Origin: Fuerstiella sp041398845
GTDB taxonomy: Bacteria > Planctomycetota > Planctomycetia > Planctomycetales > Planctomycetaceae
DNA: 64,000 bases
NCBI GenBank assembly: GCA_041398845.1
Contig: JAWKTZ010000006.1
Span: 62,001 to 126,000, forward strand
Direction of reading: 5' to 3'
Each line of letters starts with the position of its first letter. Position 1 is the stretch's first letter. Both the position numbers and the translations under genes were made by a program. Below are positions 28,327 through 37,037 of this stretch, piece by piece. The notes beneath the pieces are model-generated. The model searched no databases. It was not told the DNA's origin and saw only the letters and a list, made by a program, of their open reading frames with translations.

Positions 28327-30627
28327 CTAACGTGTTGCTCGTTCGGGAGTGTCGGCGTTGGAGGCATTGGGTGCCAGAGCCTGAGGCGGCACAAACAGCA
28401 GCGGACGGGAATTCTTCTGAGTGATAATTTCCCGAGTCTGCGGCTTTGGCACCGGTTCCGGGTCCAGTGCCGGAGGGACGGGATTCGGTTCAATCGGTTC
28501 GGCTGCCGGAGCGGGTTCCGCTGCCGGGTTGTCGGACGGCGGTGGTGGAGCGTCCGAATCAGACGGCGTCGCATCAACCGGCGATTGTTGAACCGCGCGT
28601 CCGGAACCGTTTCCGCCGACCTTCGGAGCCTGACCCGGGTTGGTGGGACGAGTGTTTGTGCCGAGTGATTCCCAGGCAACCGGAGCGAAGCCGGAAACGA
28701 ACTCCATGGGTTCGGTTCGCAGTTTGTGCTTTTCCTTGGCATGCGTTCGAGCGACTGCTCGCTGCATGGCGAACGGAGCCGCCGCCGGATTCCAGTTGCC
28801 TTCGGCCAGATAGATCTCATTCTCCACCAGATTGGTTCCCTTGCGGAACTTCATTTCCACGATGGCTTTGTTGTATTCAATGATACTGCGCATGTAGCCC
28901 TGTTTGGCGTCGCGTTCCTGAATCTTCGCCTGCAGAAAAAGATTGATCAGGTCGGGCGTCATTTCGCGATTGCCCGCACCCAGAAGGCGTTCTTCAACGA
29001 TGAGAGCATAGTTGGATGCGGAATCGATGCGTCGAGTGGTACTGTCGGCAAGCTCGTACCAGCGCTGCATTTCCAGCAGCGAACCGGCGAGTTCATAAGC
29101 CACTTCCCATTCCTGAGCCTGGAGCATCACGCGTGCTTTGCGCAGTCGCAGTTCGTAGTTGCGAACCTGAGTATGAGCCAGCCGCAGACCAATCGGCATC
29201 GACCACTGAACTCCGGCACTCCATCCCGTCGCACCGCCATCCGCGTAGTCTCCGACCAGCGTGTCGTACTGAAACTTGTCGCTGAATCCAAACTGGTCAC
29301 CCAGGGCGTTCACGCGATACTGCATGACTCCATCCATCCTTGGTCGAGTCAGACTGCGAGCTGCTTTCAACTGGAGTTCCAGGCTCTTGATTTCCCACTT
29401 CTGTCGGCGCAGTTCCACTCGATTGGCCAGGGCTTCCTGCAGAGCGGCATCCCACAGTGGAGACAGTTCTGCTTCGGACGGATTGTCTGTCGGATACAGG
29501 AATGTCCCGTCACTCAGCGGCTGATTGCACAGACGCCGCAGCCGAACTTCCTTATCCAGAACATCTGCCAGCGACCCCTTGATGCGGGCATCGGCTTCGT
29601 AAATGCGCGACTCAGCCTGAAGAACCGCGTCGCCGGCTTCCTGGCGGCGTTTCAGCTTGTCATAGGCCACCACGAGATCGGTAAATGCTTCTCGTTCGGA
29701 TTCATACAGTCGCAGAGCCAGATTCAGGTCCCAGTATTCGCGTTCCACGTCACGAATCGTGGTGGAAACAGACTGTTCGAACTGCGTCAGAGAAATGTCG
29801 CCGTTGATTCGCGAAATCAAAACGCCCTGCGATACTCCGGAAACACCTCGCAGGCTCTGCCCCAAAGGTCCGGCGATGCGAGTGAACTCCGTACCGGCTC
29901 CGGCCAACAGCGGCTGGCGGTATTCACCGGTCATCGTTCCGGTGTACGAAGACGGGAAAAGCTGCTGAACGGTGCCGCGATTGTTGCCTTCATAGTTGGT
30001 GTCAGACTGCAGAGAAAACGTGCCACCGTTGGCAAACGTTTTTTCCAGCCGCGACTGCCACGAAAATGTTTCCTGAGTCAGAATCTGTCCGGCGTTGATA
30101 CCGATGTTGCCAAGATTCTGAGGTACCGCGTTGCGGCCCCACGTCAGATTTGATGTGGCCAGGGCGTCAAAGTCGGCCAGAGCGGCTTCGTAACCACGAT
30201 TCCCGAACAGAAAACCCGTGGACTGAATGGCCGGATCCAGAGTCGAAGGAGCCGACGCTGGTCGAGCCAGAATCGGGTTGCCCGGAGACCCCAGAGAACT
30301 GGCGTCACGCAGAACCGTGCCCTTGGACAGGGCCATCTGCAGACATTCATTCAGAGTCACTTCGCGCGGCTCCACGTCATCAAGACTGCGAATGTTGCGC
30401 GGAGCAGAAAACAGGTCGGGATTAGCCGGAATACATGTTGGCTCCACGGGGTACTCGATCGCCGACGCTCGATCCACGTAGTACTTCAGTCCGTCGTCGT
30501 GCTGCCACAGATACTGCAGGCGAAACGGACCTGCCGCACAACCCTGGAGCAGGATTGAGGCCAGTAGCATCACGACTGTGATTCTGGTTTGCGGCGTTTG
30601 CACTCGAATGGCTCCCCTGCATCGCAT
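28327..30627 (-). CDS. TolC-family outer membrane efflux lipoprotein
   Basis: With the ATG at 30625-30627 the product is 766 residues. It has a lipoprotein signal (RITVVMLLASILLQGCAAG), and a GGAGG ribosome site lies about 12 bases ahead; the open frame runs further upstream without support. The body shows the long coiled-coil helices and strand segments of the outer-membrane efflux family (SVSTTIRDVEREYWDLNLAL, EYRQPLLAGAGTEFTRIAG, DTLVGDYADGGATGWSAGVQ). The last ~130 residues are a Pro/Ala-rich, probably unfolded tail, unusual for TolC proteins. No RND or ABC partner genes are adjacent. Confidence 0.82.
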   Translation of the reverse strand: MRCRGAIRVQTPQTRITVVMLLASILLQGCAAGPFRLQYLWQHDDGLKYYVDRASAIEYPVEPTCIPANPDLFSAPRNIRSLDDVEPREVTLNECLQMALSKGTVLRDASSLGSPGNPILARPASAPSTLDPAIQSTGFLFGNRGYEAALADFDALATSNLTWGRNAVPQNLGNIGINAGQILTQETFSWQSRLEKTFANGGTFSLQSDTNYEGNNRGTVQQLFPSSYTGTMTGEYRQPLLAGAGTEFTRIAGPLGQSLRGVSGVSQGVLISRINGDISLTQFEQSVSTTIRDVEREYWDLNLALRLYESEREAFTDLVVAYDKLKRRQEAGDAVLQAESRIYEADARIKGSLADVLDKEVRLRRLCNQPLSDGTFLYPTDNPSEAELSPLWDAALQEALANRVELRRQKWEIKSLELQLKAARSLTRPRMDGVMQYRVNALGDQFGFSDKFQYDTLVGDYADGGATGWSAGVQWSMPIGLRLAHTQVRNYELRLRKARVMLQAQEWEVAYELAGSLLEMQRWYELADSTTRRIDSASNYALIVEERLLGAGNREMTPDLINLFLQAKIQERDAKQGYMRSIIEYNKAIVEMKFRKGTNLVENEIYLAEGNWNPAAAPFAMQRAVARTHAKEKHKLRTEPMEFVSGFAPVAWESLGTNTRPTNPGQAPKVGGNGSGRAVQQSPVDATPSDSDAPPPPSDNPAAEPAPAAEPIEPNPVPPALDPEPVPKPQTREIITQKNSRPLLFVPPQALAPNASNADTPERATR

Positions 30628-30865
30628 AACGGCGACGCGCCTCCCTGCGGCAAGGAACCGACGGCTGCACCGACTGTTCTGAGCCACGATTTCAGTTGAA
30701 CGACCTTCCGTCCGCGTCAACCACAACGTGGCCGGCGCGGAACCGGGAGTTCCGTCATAACCGATATCGTCAGAATCATCATCAAACTTTGCAGCAACCG
30801 GAAAACTGACAGAACCCGATTAATCGTCACGGTTTGACAGGCGGATTCTGCGGGAGTGCAATCCG

Positions 30866-31567
30866 TCAGCAGGTGCGGGTTCGAGGCTTCTTTTTTGCTG
30901 CTGTTCGCTTCAGAGCTTTGGTAATGTAGGGACCAATCTGAGGCGTCCGGCAGCCGGTTTCGCCATGATCGATTTCCACATCGCCAATCCGGTCTCCCGC
31001 TTCGATGGCCTCGTCACTCAGATCGGGCTTGTACACGCCAACCGCAATCACGGCCATGATCATGGCGTACCGGGCATGGTTGGGAGACCGGTGAATCTCC
31101 AGTTCGATTTCTTTCAGAATGCGTTCGCATTCCGTGTCGTCCAGAGCGTCCGGATCCTCTTTCAGAATACAGGCCAGGATGGAATACCCGACAGCGCGAG
31201 CGAATTCGGACTTCTGTTTTCGCCACTGACGCATTTTGGCAATTCCACATTGAGACCTTGCGACAAGAGCGGCCACTTCGGAGGCGTGCGGCGGGTAGCT
31301 GATGTCCTTCATCAGTTGCGTCGCCATCCCAGCCGTCAGGTCTTCGGGGCAGGCAATCATCATGGCCAGTGATCGAGCATCGCTGTTGCCGGTGTCCCAC
31401 AGTTTCATCGCCAGAGTGTGATCGGTTCCCAGTTTTTTACGCAGCTTTTTCAGGTCCGCGTAACTGACGCCAAAAACGTCGTCACCAGCCCCGTGTCGCC
31501 TGTAGATTTTGACGTTCTGAGCAGTCCCCAGCGATTTCAACTGCGACATGACCGATTTCAGGTCCAT
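30866..31567 (-). CDS. DNA alkylation repair protein (AlkD-like HEAT-repeat family)
   Basis: The ATG at 31565-31567 has a GGAAA ribosome site just upstream; the frame reaches 31690 but that part looks non-coding. The 233-residue all-helical protein carries AlkD-type segments: VFGVSYADLKKLRKKLGTD, AMKLWDTGNSDARSLAMMIA, and later QWRKQKSEFARAVGYSILAC. AlkD proteins remove alkylated purines without a classic helix-hairpin-helix; other members of the fold only bind nucleic acid. The C-terminal tail is Lys/Arg-rich (KRTAAKKKPRTRTC). The gene stands alone. Confidence 0.72.
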   Translation of the reverse strand: MDLKSVMSQLKSLGTAQNVKIYRRHGAGDDVFGVSYADLKKLRKKLGTDHTLAMKLWDTGNSDARSLAMMIACPEDLTAGMATQLMKDISYPPHASEVAALVARSQCGIAKMRQWRKQKSEFARAVGYSILACILKEDPDALDDTECERILKEIELEIHRSPNHARYAMIMAVIAVGVYKPDLSDEAIEAGDRIGDVEIDHGETGCRTPQIGPYITKALKRTAAKKKPRTRTC

Positions 31568-31800
31568 CCGATTTTCCTTTGGCGAAACATCCGACCACCA
31601 ATTACGCACGCCGCGCAGAATGAACGGATGACTGACATCAATGGCGTCGGGAATCTGCGCTGAATAACTGCTGGGGCCCGCTGACTTCATTCCGACAAAG
31701 TCACAGGATACCCGTATCCTTCACGGAATTCAGTCCAAACGTTCACAATGCTCAAATCCCGCCCGAAATCGTTTGCGAACCCCCGCCGGTGCCCTGGGCT

Positions 31801-31835
31801 GTCAAAAAATCTGGTATTGTCAGGGATTTTTTGAC
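31801..31835. repeat. Inverted repeat GTCAAAAAATC...GATTTTTTGAC
   Basis: Perfect 11-base arms at 31801-31811 and 31825-31835 around a 13-base loop. The AT-rich arms make it a plausible protein-binding dyad rather than a standard terminator. Confidence 0.6.
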
Positions 31836-31897
31836 GCCGCAACCGAGTGTGCTTTTTTGTTCCGTGCCCTCGCCGGACAAAGGCCGCAGAGGGTGGC

Positions 31898-31922
31898 ACA
31901 GGTTGCCGTTCAGGCAACCTGT
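31898..31922. repeat. GC-rich hairpin ACAGGTTGCC/GGCAACCTGT
   Basis: Perfect 10-base arms at 31898-31907 and 31913-31922 with a 5-base loop. The pairing resumes further out with GGTGGC/GCCACC-type sequence after a 2-base offset. It may be part of a small structured RNA or a degenerate mobile repeat; no partner copy was noticed elsewhere in the window. Confidence 0.6.
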
Positions 31923-32263
31923 GTGGCACCGCCATTGGAAACTGTGCTGCAACTCTTTTCTGACGAGCCACGTCGTTTGTCAACAGCACGCGGCATCACG
32001 GTTTCCCATCGCGTTGCGACACACCTTCTTTGAAGATGTGCCACCCGGCCTGCCTCGGAATTCTTCACATCCCAGTGCTGCCCCCAAGTCGCTCAGCCGG
32101 AATGTTCTGTCAAAATGACGGGGCCAGCGGTTTCAGCGGATTTCGCCGGTTTGTCGCGGTTGAGGCGTCGCGGCGATGATTCGTTGCGTGTCGAAAACAG
32201 TCGGTCTTGTCGTGAATTGAGGAAACCGCCAGACTTCCTCAGGTCCCCGTCCCGCTCAAATGG

Positions 32264-32866
32264 ATGAGCTTCGTGCGAAGAATCTGTGGTCTCAAAATCC
32301 ATGCCGCTGCCCCGCAGGCACTGGCCGGGCTGATGCTGGTTCTGACCGGATGTCTGTCCGGCCCCGCCGTGAATGCGCCGCTGCGAGGCTCCAACGCACT
32401 CCAGATTTCGGCCAATCAACACGACGTTGTCTGGGAACGCACAGTGGCCGTGCTGAATGACCTGCATTTCACAGTCGCCCGCGAAAGCAAGCTGGAAGGA
32501 GTCATCGAAACCTATCCCCGGGCCGGCTCCAATCTGTTTGAACCATGGCATCATGATTCCGTCGGTTACACCAACCGCCTGGAAAGCACGCTTCAATCCA
32601 TTCGCCGTCGAGTGGTCGTCACATTTCAACCGGCATCACCGGGAATGATCGTTGTGAATGTTCGAGCCGACAAGGAAATCGAAGACCTGCCGGGCATCGC
32701 GGCCAACTATGAAGGCGGAGCGACATTCCCGGAATCCCGTCCGCTAGAACGCGATCTGAATCAGGTCGTCGGACAAAGCAGTCCCTCGCGGTGGCTGCCA
32801 CGAGGAACCGATCCGGCTCTGGAAGCGGAAATCATGCGACGAATCCAGTACGCTCGCATTCGTTGA
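32264..32866 (+). CDS. Small lipoprotein, unknown function
   Basis: The 200-residue product has a lipoprotein signal with lipobox LTGC at about residues 27-30 (LAGLMLVLTGCLSGPAV). The mature part begins with QISANQHDVVWERTVAVLND and then a strand-rich domain (HFTVARESKLEGVIETYP, RRRVVVTFQPASPGMIVVNV), a layout seen in small exported beta-rich proteins of planctomycetes. No enzymatic motif is visible. A palindromic element follows about 120 bases after the stop. Function unknown. Confidence 0.65.
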   Translation: MSFVRRICGLKIHAAAPQALAGLMLVLTGCLSGPAVNAPLRGSNALQISANQHDVVWERTVAVLNDLHFTVARESKLEGVIETYPRAGSNLFEPWHHDSVGYTNRLESTLQSIRRRVVVTFQPASPGMIVVNVRADKEIEDLPGIAANYEGGATFPESRPLERDLNQVVGQSSPSRWLPRGTDPALEAEIMRRIQYARIR

Positions 32867-32988
32867 CTTTCCTGAGAAACTCAGCGCTCGGCCACACTCG
32901 CAGCATCCCGTCCTGAATCCGGTCGAAATCGACAAAGGAACCATGATTTGTCATGGCCAACGTCGTGTACGGGAATTATCCTGCTGTG

Positions 32989-33082
32989 GCTATCTGAAAA
33001 AGGGGTCTGACCCTTTGGAGGGCAGCAAAATGACTGTCAATACGGCTGCCCGGAGAGGGTCAGACCCCTTTTTCAGACAGCC
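32989..33082. repeat. Palindromic element B (GGGGTCTGACCC family)
   Basis: Outer arms GGCTATCTGAAAAAGGGG... and the complementary ...CCCCTTTTTCAGACAGCC flank an asymmetric centre (GGAGGGCAGC on one side, GGCTGCCCGG on the other). It is the reverse orientation of elements C and D, as shown by the position of the GGGCAGC blocks. It lies 122 bases after the lipoprotein stop and 44 bases before the DUF1501 start. Confidence 0.85.
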
Positions 33083-33126
33083 TCTGTGGCGGTCCTTTGA
33101 AACGACAGGTCTCAGGAGAAGCCGGG

Positions 33127-34509
33127 ATGCTTTCGATTTCCAGTTCTTCAGCTCGATCAGCAACCAACTGTCAGGGCATGCGTCGGCGAACCATGCTGCG
33201 TGCCGGCACGCTCGGCGCGCTGGGGTTGTCTTTGCCGGGTATCGAACGTCTGCGTGCAGAGACCGGAACGTCGGACAACGGCAAGTCCGTGATTCTGCTG
33301 TGGCTGGACGGTGGTCCCAGTCAACTGGAAACGTACGATCCCAAGCCCGATGCCCCCAGCGAATACCGAGGACCGTGGGGAGACATTCCCACCAACGTTC
33401 CAGGCATCCGCTTTTCCTCGATGCTGCCGCTGCATGCCGGACACGCCGACAAAATGTGCGTGCTGCGTTCTGTGCATCATGAGACCGGCGATCACTTTGC
33501 CGCCGGACACTGGATGCTGACCGGTCGTTTCGGCGCGACGTCCGCCAACAAGCAGGCCACATCTCCTTCAGTCGGTTCCTGCATCGCAAGGCTCAGACAG
33601 GCCACTCAGCCGGGCATGCCTGGTTATGTCGGACTGCCGGCGGCTCACAGCATTTACATCTATCCCGGCTACATGGGGGCCGCCTGGCTGGGACCGGGCT
33701 ATGATCCGTTTCAGGTCAACATGAATCAGAAGTACATGGCGGCAACTTACAAAGCAGCCATTCAGCGGCCCCCGTTTCTGGAAAGCATGACGGGCAATGT
33801 CGAACGTTCTTCGACTCGAGTCAGCCTGCTCAAGTCGCTGGATCATCTGGATCGATCCATTGACCAGTCAGGCATGATGTCGTCCATGGACGGCTTCCAG
33901 CAGAAAGCCGTGGACATGCTGATCAAAGGACCGGCGCGTCAGGCCTTTGATATTGAACAGGAAGACGCAGCCACTCGTGATCGCTACGGTCGAGGACCGT
34001 GGGGACATTACACGCTGATGGCTCGACGGCTTGTGGAATCCGGTGTTCGGTTTGTCACTGTCGACATGCCTCACTGGGATACTCATTCGAACATCAGAAC
34101 CGGAATGGAAACGCGTCTCCCGTATCTGGACATGGCGGTCGACGGACTGATGACGGATCTGGCCGAGCGAAATCTGCTGGACGATGTGCTGGTGGTGATC
34201 ATGGGCGAATTCGGACGCACACCTCGATTGAACAACGGTCAGCCCGGCATTCCGATTCCGGGGCGCGATCACTGGGGCAGTGCCATGAGCGTCATCATGG
34301 CCGGCGGCGGTCTGCGGATGGGGCAGGTTGTCGGAGCCACCAGCAGCAAAGCCGAACACCCGATCAGCAGCCCTCAACGCCCCGATGATGTACTGGCCAC
34401 GATCTACCACGTGTTGGGAATCGATTACCGCAAAATCAAATTCCAGGACTATTCCGGCCGCCCGGTGCCGCTGTTGGACAACGGCACCGCGATTTCCGAA
34501 ATCGTGTGA
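33127..34509 (+). CDS. DUF1501 protein (Tat-type export signal)
   Basis: The ATG at 33127 follows an AGGAGAAG ribosome site; a start at 33097 is possible but less supported. The 460-residue protein has a twin-arginine signal (GMRRRTMLRAGTLGALGLSL) and DUF1501 segments: SVILLWLDGGPSQLETYDPK, KMCVLRSVHHETGDHFAAGH, RRLVESGVRFVTVDMPHWDT, VLVVIMGEFGRTPRLN and GRDHWGSAMSVIMAGGG. The HxxxGDHFAAGH segment and GEFGRTP near the C-terminus are conserved in the family. It is unlinked to a PSD1 gene here, unlike the copy at 18734. Function not established. Confidence 0.9.
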   Translation: MLSISSSSARSATNCQGMRRRTMLRAGTLGALGLSLPGIERLRAETGTSDNGKSVILLWLDGGPSQLETYDPKPDAPSEYRGPWGDIPTNVPGIRFSSMLPLHAGHADKMCVLRSVHHETGDHFAAGHWMLTGRFGATSANKQATSPSVGSCIARLRQATQPGMPGYVGLPAAHSIYIYPGYMGAAWLGPGYDPFQVNMNQKYMAATYKAAIQRPPFLESMTGNVERSSTRVSLLKSLDHLDRSIDQSGMMSSMDGFQQKAVDMLIKGPARQAFDIEQEDAATRDRYGRGPWGHYTLMARRLVESGVRFVTVDMPHWDTHSNIRTGMETRLPYLDMAVDGLMTDLAERNLLDDVLVVIMGEFGRTPRLNNGQPGIPIPGRDHWGSAMSVIMAGGGLRMGQVVGATSSKAEHPISSPQRPDDVLATIYHVLGIDYRKIKFQDYSGRPVPLLDNGTAISEIV

Positions 34510-34522
34510 CATCGCGCCGGCG

Positions 34523-35548
34523 TCACTGCGTCCATGGAGCGTGATAGCTGATGCCCAGATTCATCACGCGAGTCAGCAGGTCTTCATAACTGATGCCGCC
34601 GGTTTCCGCCGATTCGGCGAAGTCTTCACCATATTCCAGGTTGGGATTGGCATTGGCTTCAATGACATAGACCTGACCTTCACGGTTCATTCGCATGTCG
34701 ATCCGCGCATAGCCGCTCATATTCAGCGCACGATATACTCGCTTGCACATCCGTTGAATGTCGGCCGCCCTGTCGCCGGTAATGTCCTGACCCGGTCCCG
34801 TTTCGATTCCGTGTTTCTTCTGATAGCGAGCGTTCCATTTCACTCGAGCCGTCGCGATATGAGCCACATCGCTCGGCATATTGCGAAAGAACATTTCCCA
34901 CACCGGAAGAACTTTCAACTGAGTATTTCCAATGACGCCGACGTAAAGTTCGCGACCTTCAATGTATTCTTCCACCAGCGCGTCGGTGCCGACGCTGTCG
35001 TGAACAAACGCCACTCGATCCAGCAGCGCCGCATCGCTCGTGACGATGGAATTCTGCGAAATGCCGAAGGAGGCATCTTCCGTGGCGGATTTCACCAGCA
35101 GCGGATAGTGCATGCGGGACCAGGGACGGACTTTGCGACGACGACGAAAGACGTGGAAATGCGGCGTCGGGATCCGATGATAGTTCAGAATCTTTTTGCT
35201 GAGCGCTTTGTCATGTGACAGCATCAGTCCGCGAGGATTGCAGCCCGTGTACCGCTGCTTCATGAGTTCCAGGTAGCTGACGATGGCATGATCGTACTGA
35301 GCAATGCCGTGGAATTCTTCCAGCATCATGAAGGCGACATGCGGCTTCCAGTCGCGGATGCACTTTCGAACGGGCGACAGGTCGTCGTACAGCCCGATGG
35401 GGACAGCATCGTGCCCCATTTCGCGCAGAGTTGCCAGGATATCGAATTCCATCTTCCATTCCGGAGGATCGTTTTCGTCGTATTCCGTGACGTCTTCCGG
35501 AGGTACCAGGCCTTCGCGGATCAGTGCGGCGATCCGAAGCTTTCTCAT
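34523..35548 (-). CDS. ATP-grasp ligase (D-Ala-D-Ala-ligase-like)
   Basis: The 341-residue protein has a pre-grasp domain (MRKLRIAALIREGLVPPEDV, VAFMMLEEFHGIAQYDHAIV, YTGCNPRGLMLSHDKALSKK). Its ATP-grasp domain includes YPLLVKSATEDASFGI, LVEEYIEGRELYVGVIGNTQ, GYARIDMRMNREGQVYVIEA and NANPNLEYGEDF, the last carrying the E-x-N-x-N metal site of D-Ala-D-Ala ligases. It should join two amino-acid-like substrates. Its start overlaps the stop of the metallopeptidase gene by 4 bases, so the two are translationally coupled and probably work together. Confidence 0.85.
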   Translation of the reverse strand: MRKLRIAALIREGLVPPEDVTEYDENDPPEWKMEFDILATLREMGHDAVPIGLYDDLSPVRKCIRDWKPHVAFMMLEEFHGIAQYDHAIVSYLELMKQRYTGCNPRGLMLSHDKALSKKILNYHRIPTPHFHVFRRRRKVRPWSRMHYPLLVKSATEDASFGISQNSIVTSDAALLDRVAFVHDSVGTDALVEEYIEGRELYVGVIGNTQLKVLPVWEMFFRNMPSDVAHIATARVKWNARYQKKHGIETGPGQDITGDRAADIQRMCKRVYRALNMSGYARIDMRMNREGQVYVIEANANPNLEYGEDFAESAETGGISYEDLLTRVMNLGISYHAPWTQ

Positions 35549-36612
35549 AACGCGACCTTGTGACCTTCATCCTGAATGTGATTCATCGTATGCATCGTCA
35601 GAACGACGAGGGCATCGCGTTCCACTTCTTCCGGATCCCGGTCCATCCGCAGATTCAGTTCCTGACAGCGTCCGATCATTTCTTCCAGCACCTGATCAAT
35701 AGTGTACTGAAAGTGCCCCGTCCATTCCGAAACGTCGCGTCGCAGTCGCTTGCGTGCGCGTCTGAGAAATGTTGCCGCAGACGGTGTTTTTTCCGCCGAG
35801 TTATCCGCAGTGAACAGTCTCAGCAGTTCATCGTCATAGGTGTCGTAGTAATCCAGTCCGTAGTGGTTTCGTTTCTGTTCGTAATGTTCCCGCAGTGTCA
35901 TCTTCAGCAGTCGCAGTGGTTCTTCGTGGCGTCGACTGCGCACAGTCGGACGCTCGTCCCGAATCGAAGCCATCAGTTCGTTCACCAGATGCAGCTTCTT
36001 CAAAGCAGGCCAGCCGGAATAGGTCTGTCGCCAGCGCGAACGAGGCTTCAGCCACACCGCAAACGTTTCAGCAAAGTCCTCCACGGGGTGACTCTGAGCG
36101 TACCACAGATCAATGTTGATGACGTAACTGCGACTATAGGGGCGAGGACTGTAGGAATCGGGATACGGAGCCGACACATTGCCAAAGGTGCGGCGATAAC
36201 ACTGACGCCGTCGCAGCCGATAGGCGTTGTCGATGGCGTGCCCGGTTTCATGACGCAGGATTCTCATGCACCAGTCTGCAGTTCCCCCTTCAACCTCCAG
36301 CATCTGCTTTTCCTCAAGCTTCATCAGGCGACTGTCCGCCAGATAAAACGGAATGGCGATCCCGGGAACTCCGTCCGGAGTAAACCATTCCTGAGACAGC
36401 CAGAAGTGCGGTCGGAAGTCCAGTCGCTTCGCTTCCAGTTCCCGCCCCAACTGTTCAATGCGCTGTTCCAGGGGCGTCCCTTCGATGGACAGCCCCAGAT
36501 CGCAGAATCGCAGATCCAGCAACTGTTCATCAGAGAGTTCAGCGAGTTCCGGATTACCGAATTTCGCACGCGGACGATTCTGTCGTCTTCTGTCTCGAAC
36601 ATTGGCAGCCAA
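35545..36612 (-). CDS. Putative zinc-binding metallopeptidase (PF15887-like)
   Basis: The 355-residue protein has no signal peptide. It carries the zinc-peptidase motif HETGHAIDNAY (about residue 120) and a downstream HPVEDFAETFAVWL, whose Glu would be the third zinc ligand, as in the putative zinc-binding metallopeptidase family. The first 60 residues are Arg-rich (RDRRRQNRPRAKF). The C-terminal ~130 residues are helical (LRLLKMTLREHYEQ, ATFLRRARKRLRRDV). It is the first gene of a two-gene unit with the ATP-grasp ligase. Cytoplasmic location and the pairing suggest that it trims or recycles a peptide made or attached by the ligase. Confidence 0.8.
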   Translation of the reverse strand: MAANVRDRRRQNRPRAKFGNPELAELSDEQLLDLRFCDLGLSIEGTPLEQRIEQLGRELEAKRLDFRPHFWLSQEWFTPDGVPGIAIPFYLADSRLMKLEEKQMLEVEGGTADWCMRILRHETGHAIDNAYRLRRRQCYRRTFGNVSAPYPDSYSPRPYSRSYVINIDLWYAQSHPVEDFAETFAVWLKPRSRWRQTYSGWPALKKLHLVNELMASIRDERPTVRSRRHEEPLRLLKMTLREHYEQKRNHYGLDYYDTYDDELLRLFTADNSAEKTPSAATFLRRARKRLRRDVSEWTGHFQYTIDQVLEEMIGRCQELNLRMDRDPEEVERDALVVLTMHTMNHIQDEGHKVAL

Positions 36613-37037
36613 AACGGATTTCCCTCCCGCGAAGACTCTTTCCGCACGTCGTTGTTCTCAGCACACAGGCCCACAGCACCTTCAAGGATACTCAGCAATG
36701 ACGACCTGTAAAGACACATCGGGCAGCGATGGGCGAAACACCAGGAATCCGTTTCTGTCGATACTCCGGCATTGACTGAAACTTGCGAGATCTGCCGAAA
36801 GCAGTTCCGGAGTCGCAGCTTCCATGGCTGAATCCGTGGCATGGATTGTCTGTTCTTCCGGACAGCATTGTGATCCGTGCTGATGGCTGGTTCAGATCAT
36901 TGGCGATTCATGAGCTGGCTGCGGAGTTTCGCCGTTCCACTGAATCGGCGAACCGGACACCATCGTGCCTGACATCGGTTGGACTTCTTTTATTCAATCG
37001 GACGCTCCCGGCCGTCAGATATGTCCGTTATTCTGAT
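36613..37037. other. Intergenic region, no gene recognised
   Basis: About 425 bases upstream of the metallopeptidase start and beyond the end of the sialidase-like gene. It must hold the promoter of the metallopeptidase/ATP-grasp unit. I see no convincing coding frame, repeat or terminator in it. Confidence 0.4.

Larger units (their letters stand above)
31568..32263. other. Intergenic region with two stable hairpins, no gene recognised
   Basis: About 700 bases between divergently transcribed genes. Besides the hairpins listed separately, an 8-shaped dyad TGAGGAA...TTCCTCA (32218-32224 and 32235-32241) sits 22 bases before the lipoprotein start and could affect its translation. No protein-coding frame is convincing. 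Confidence 0.5.
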
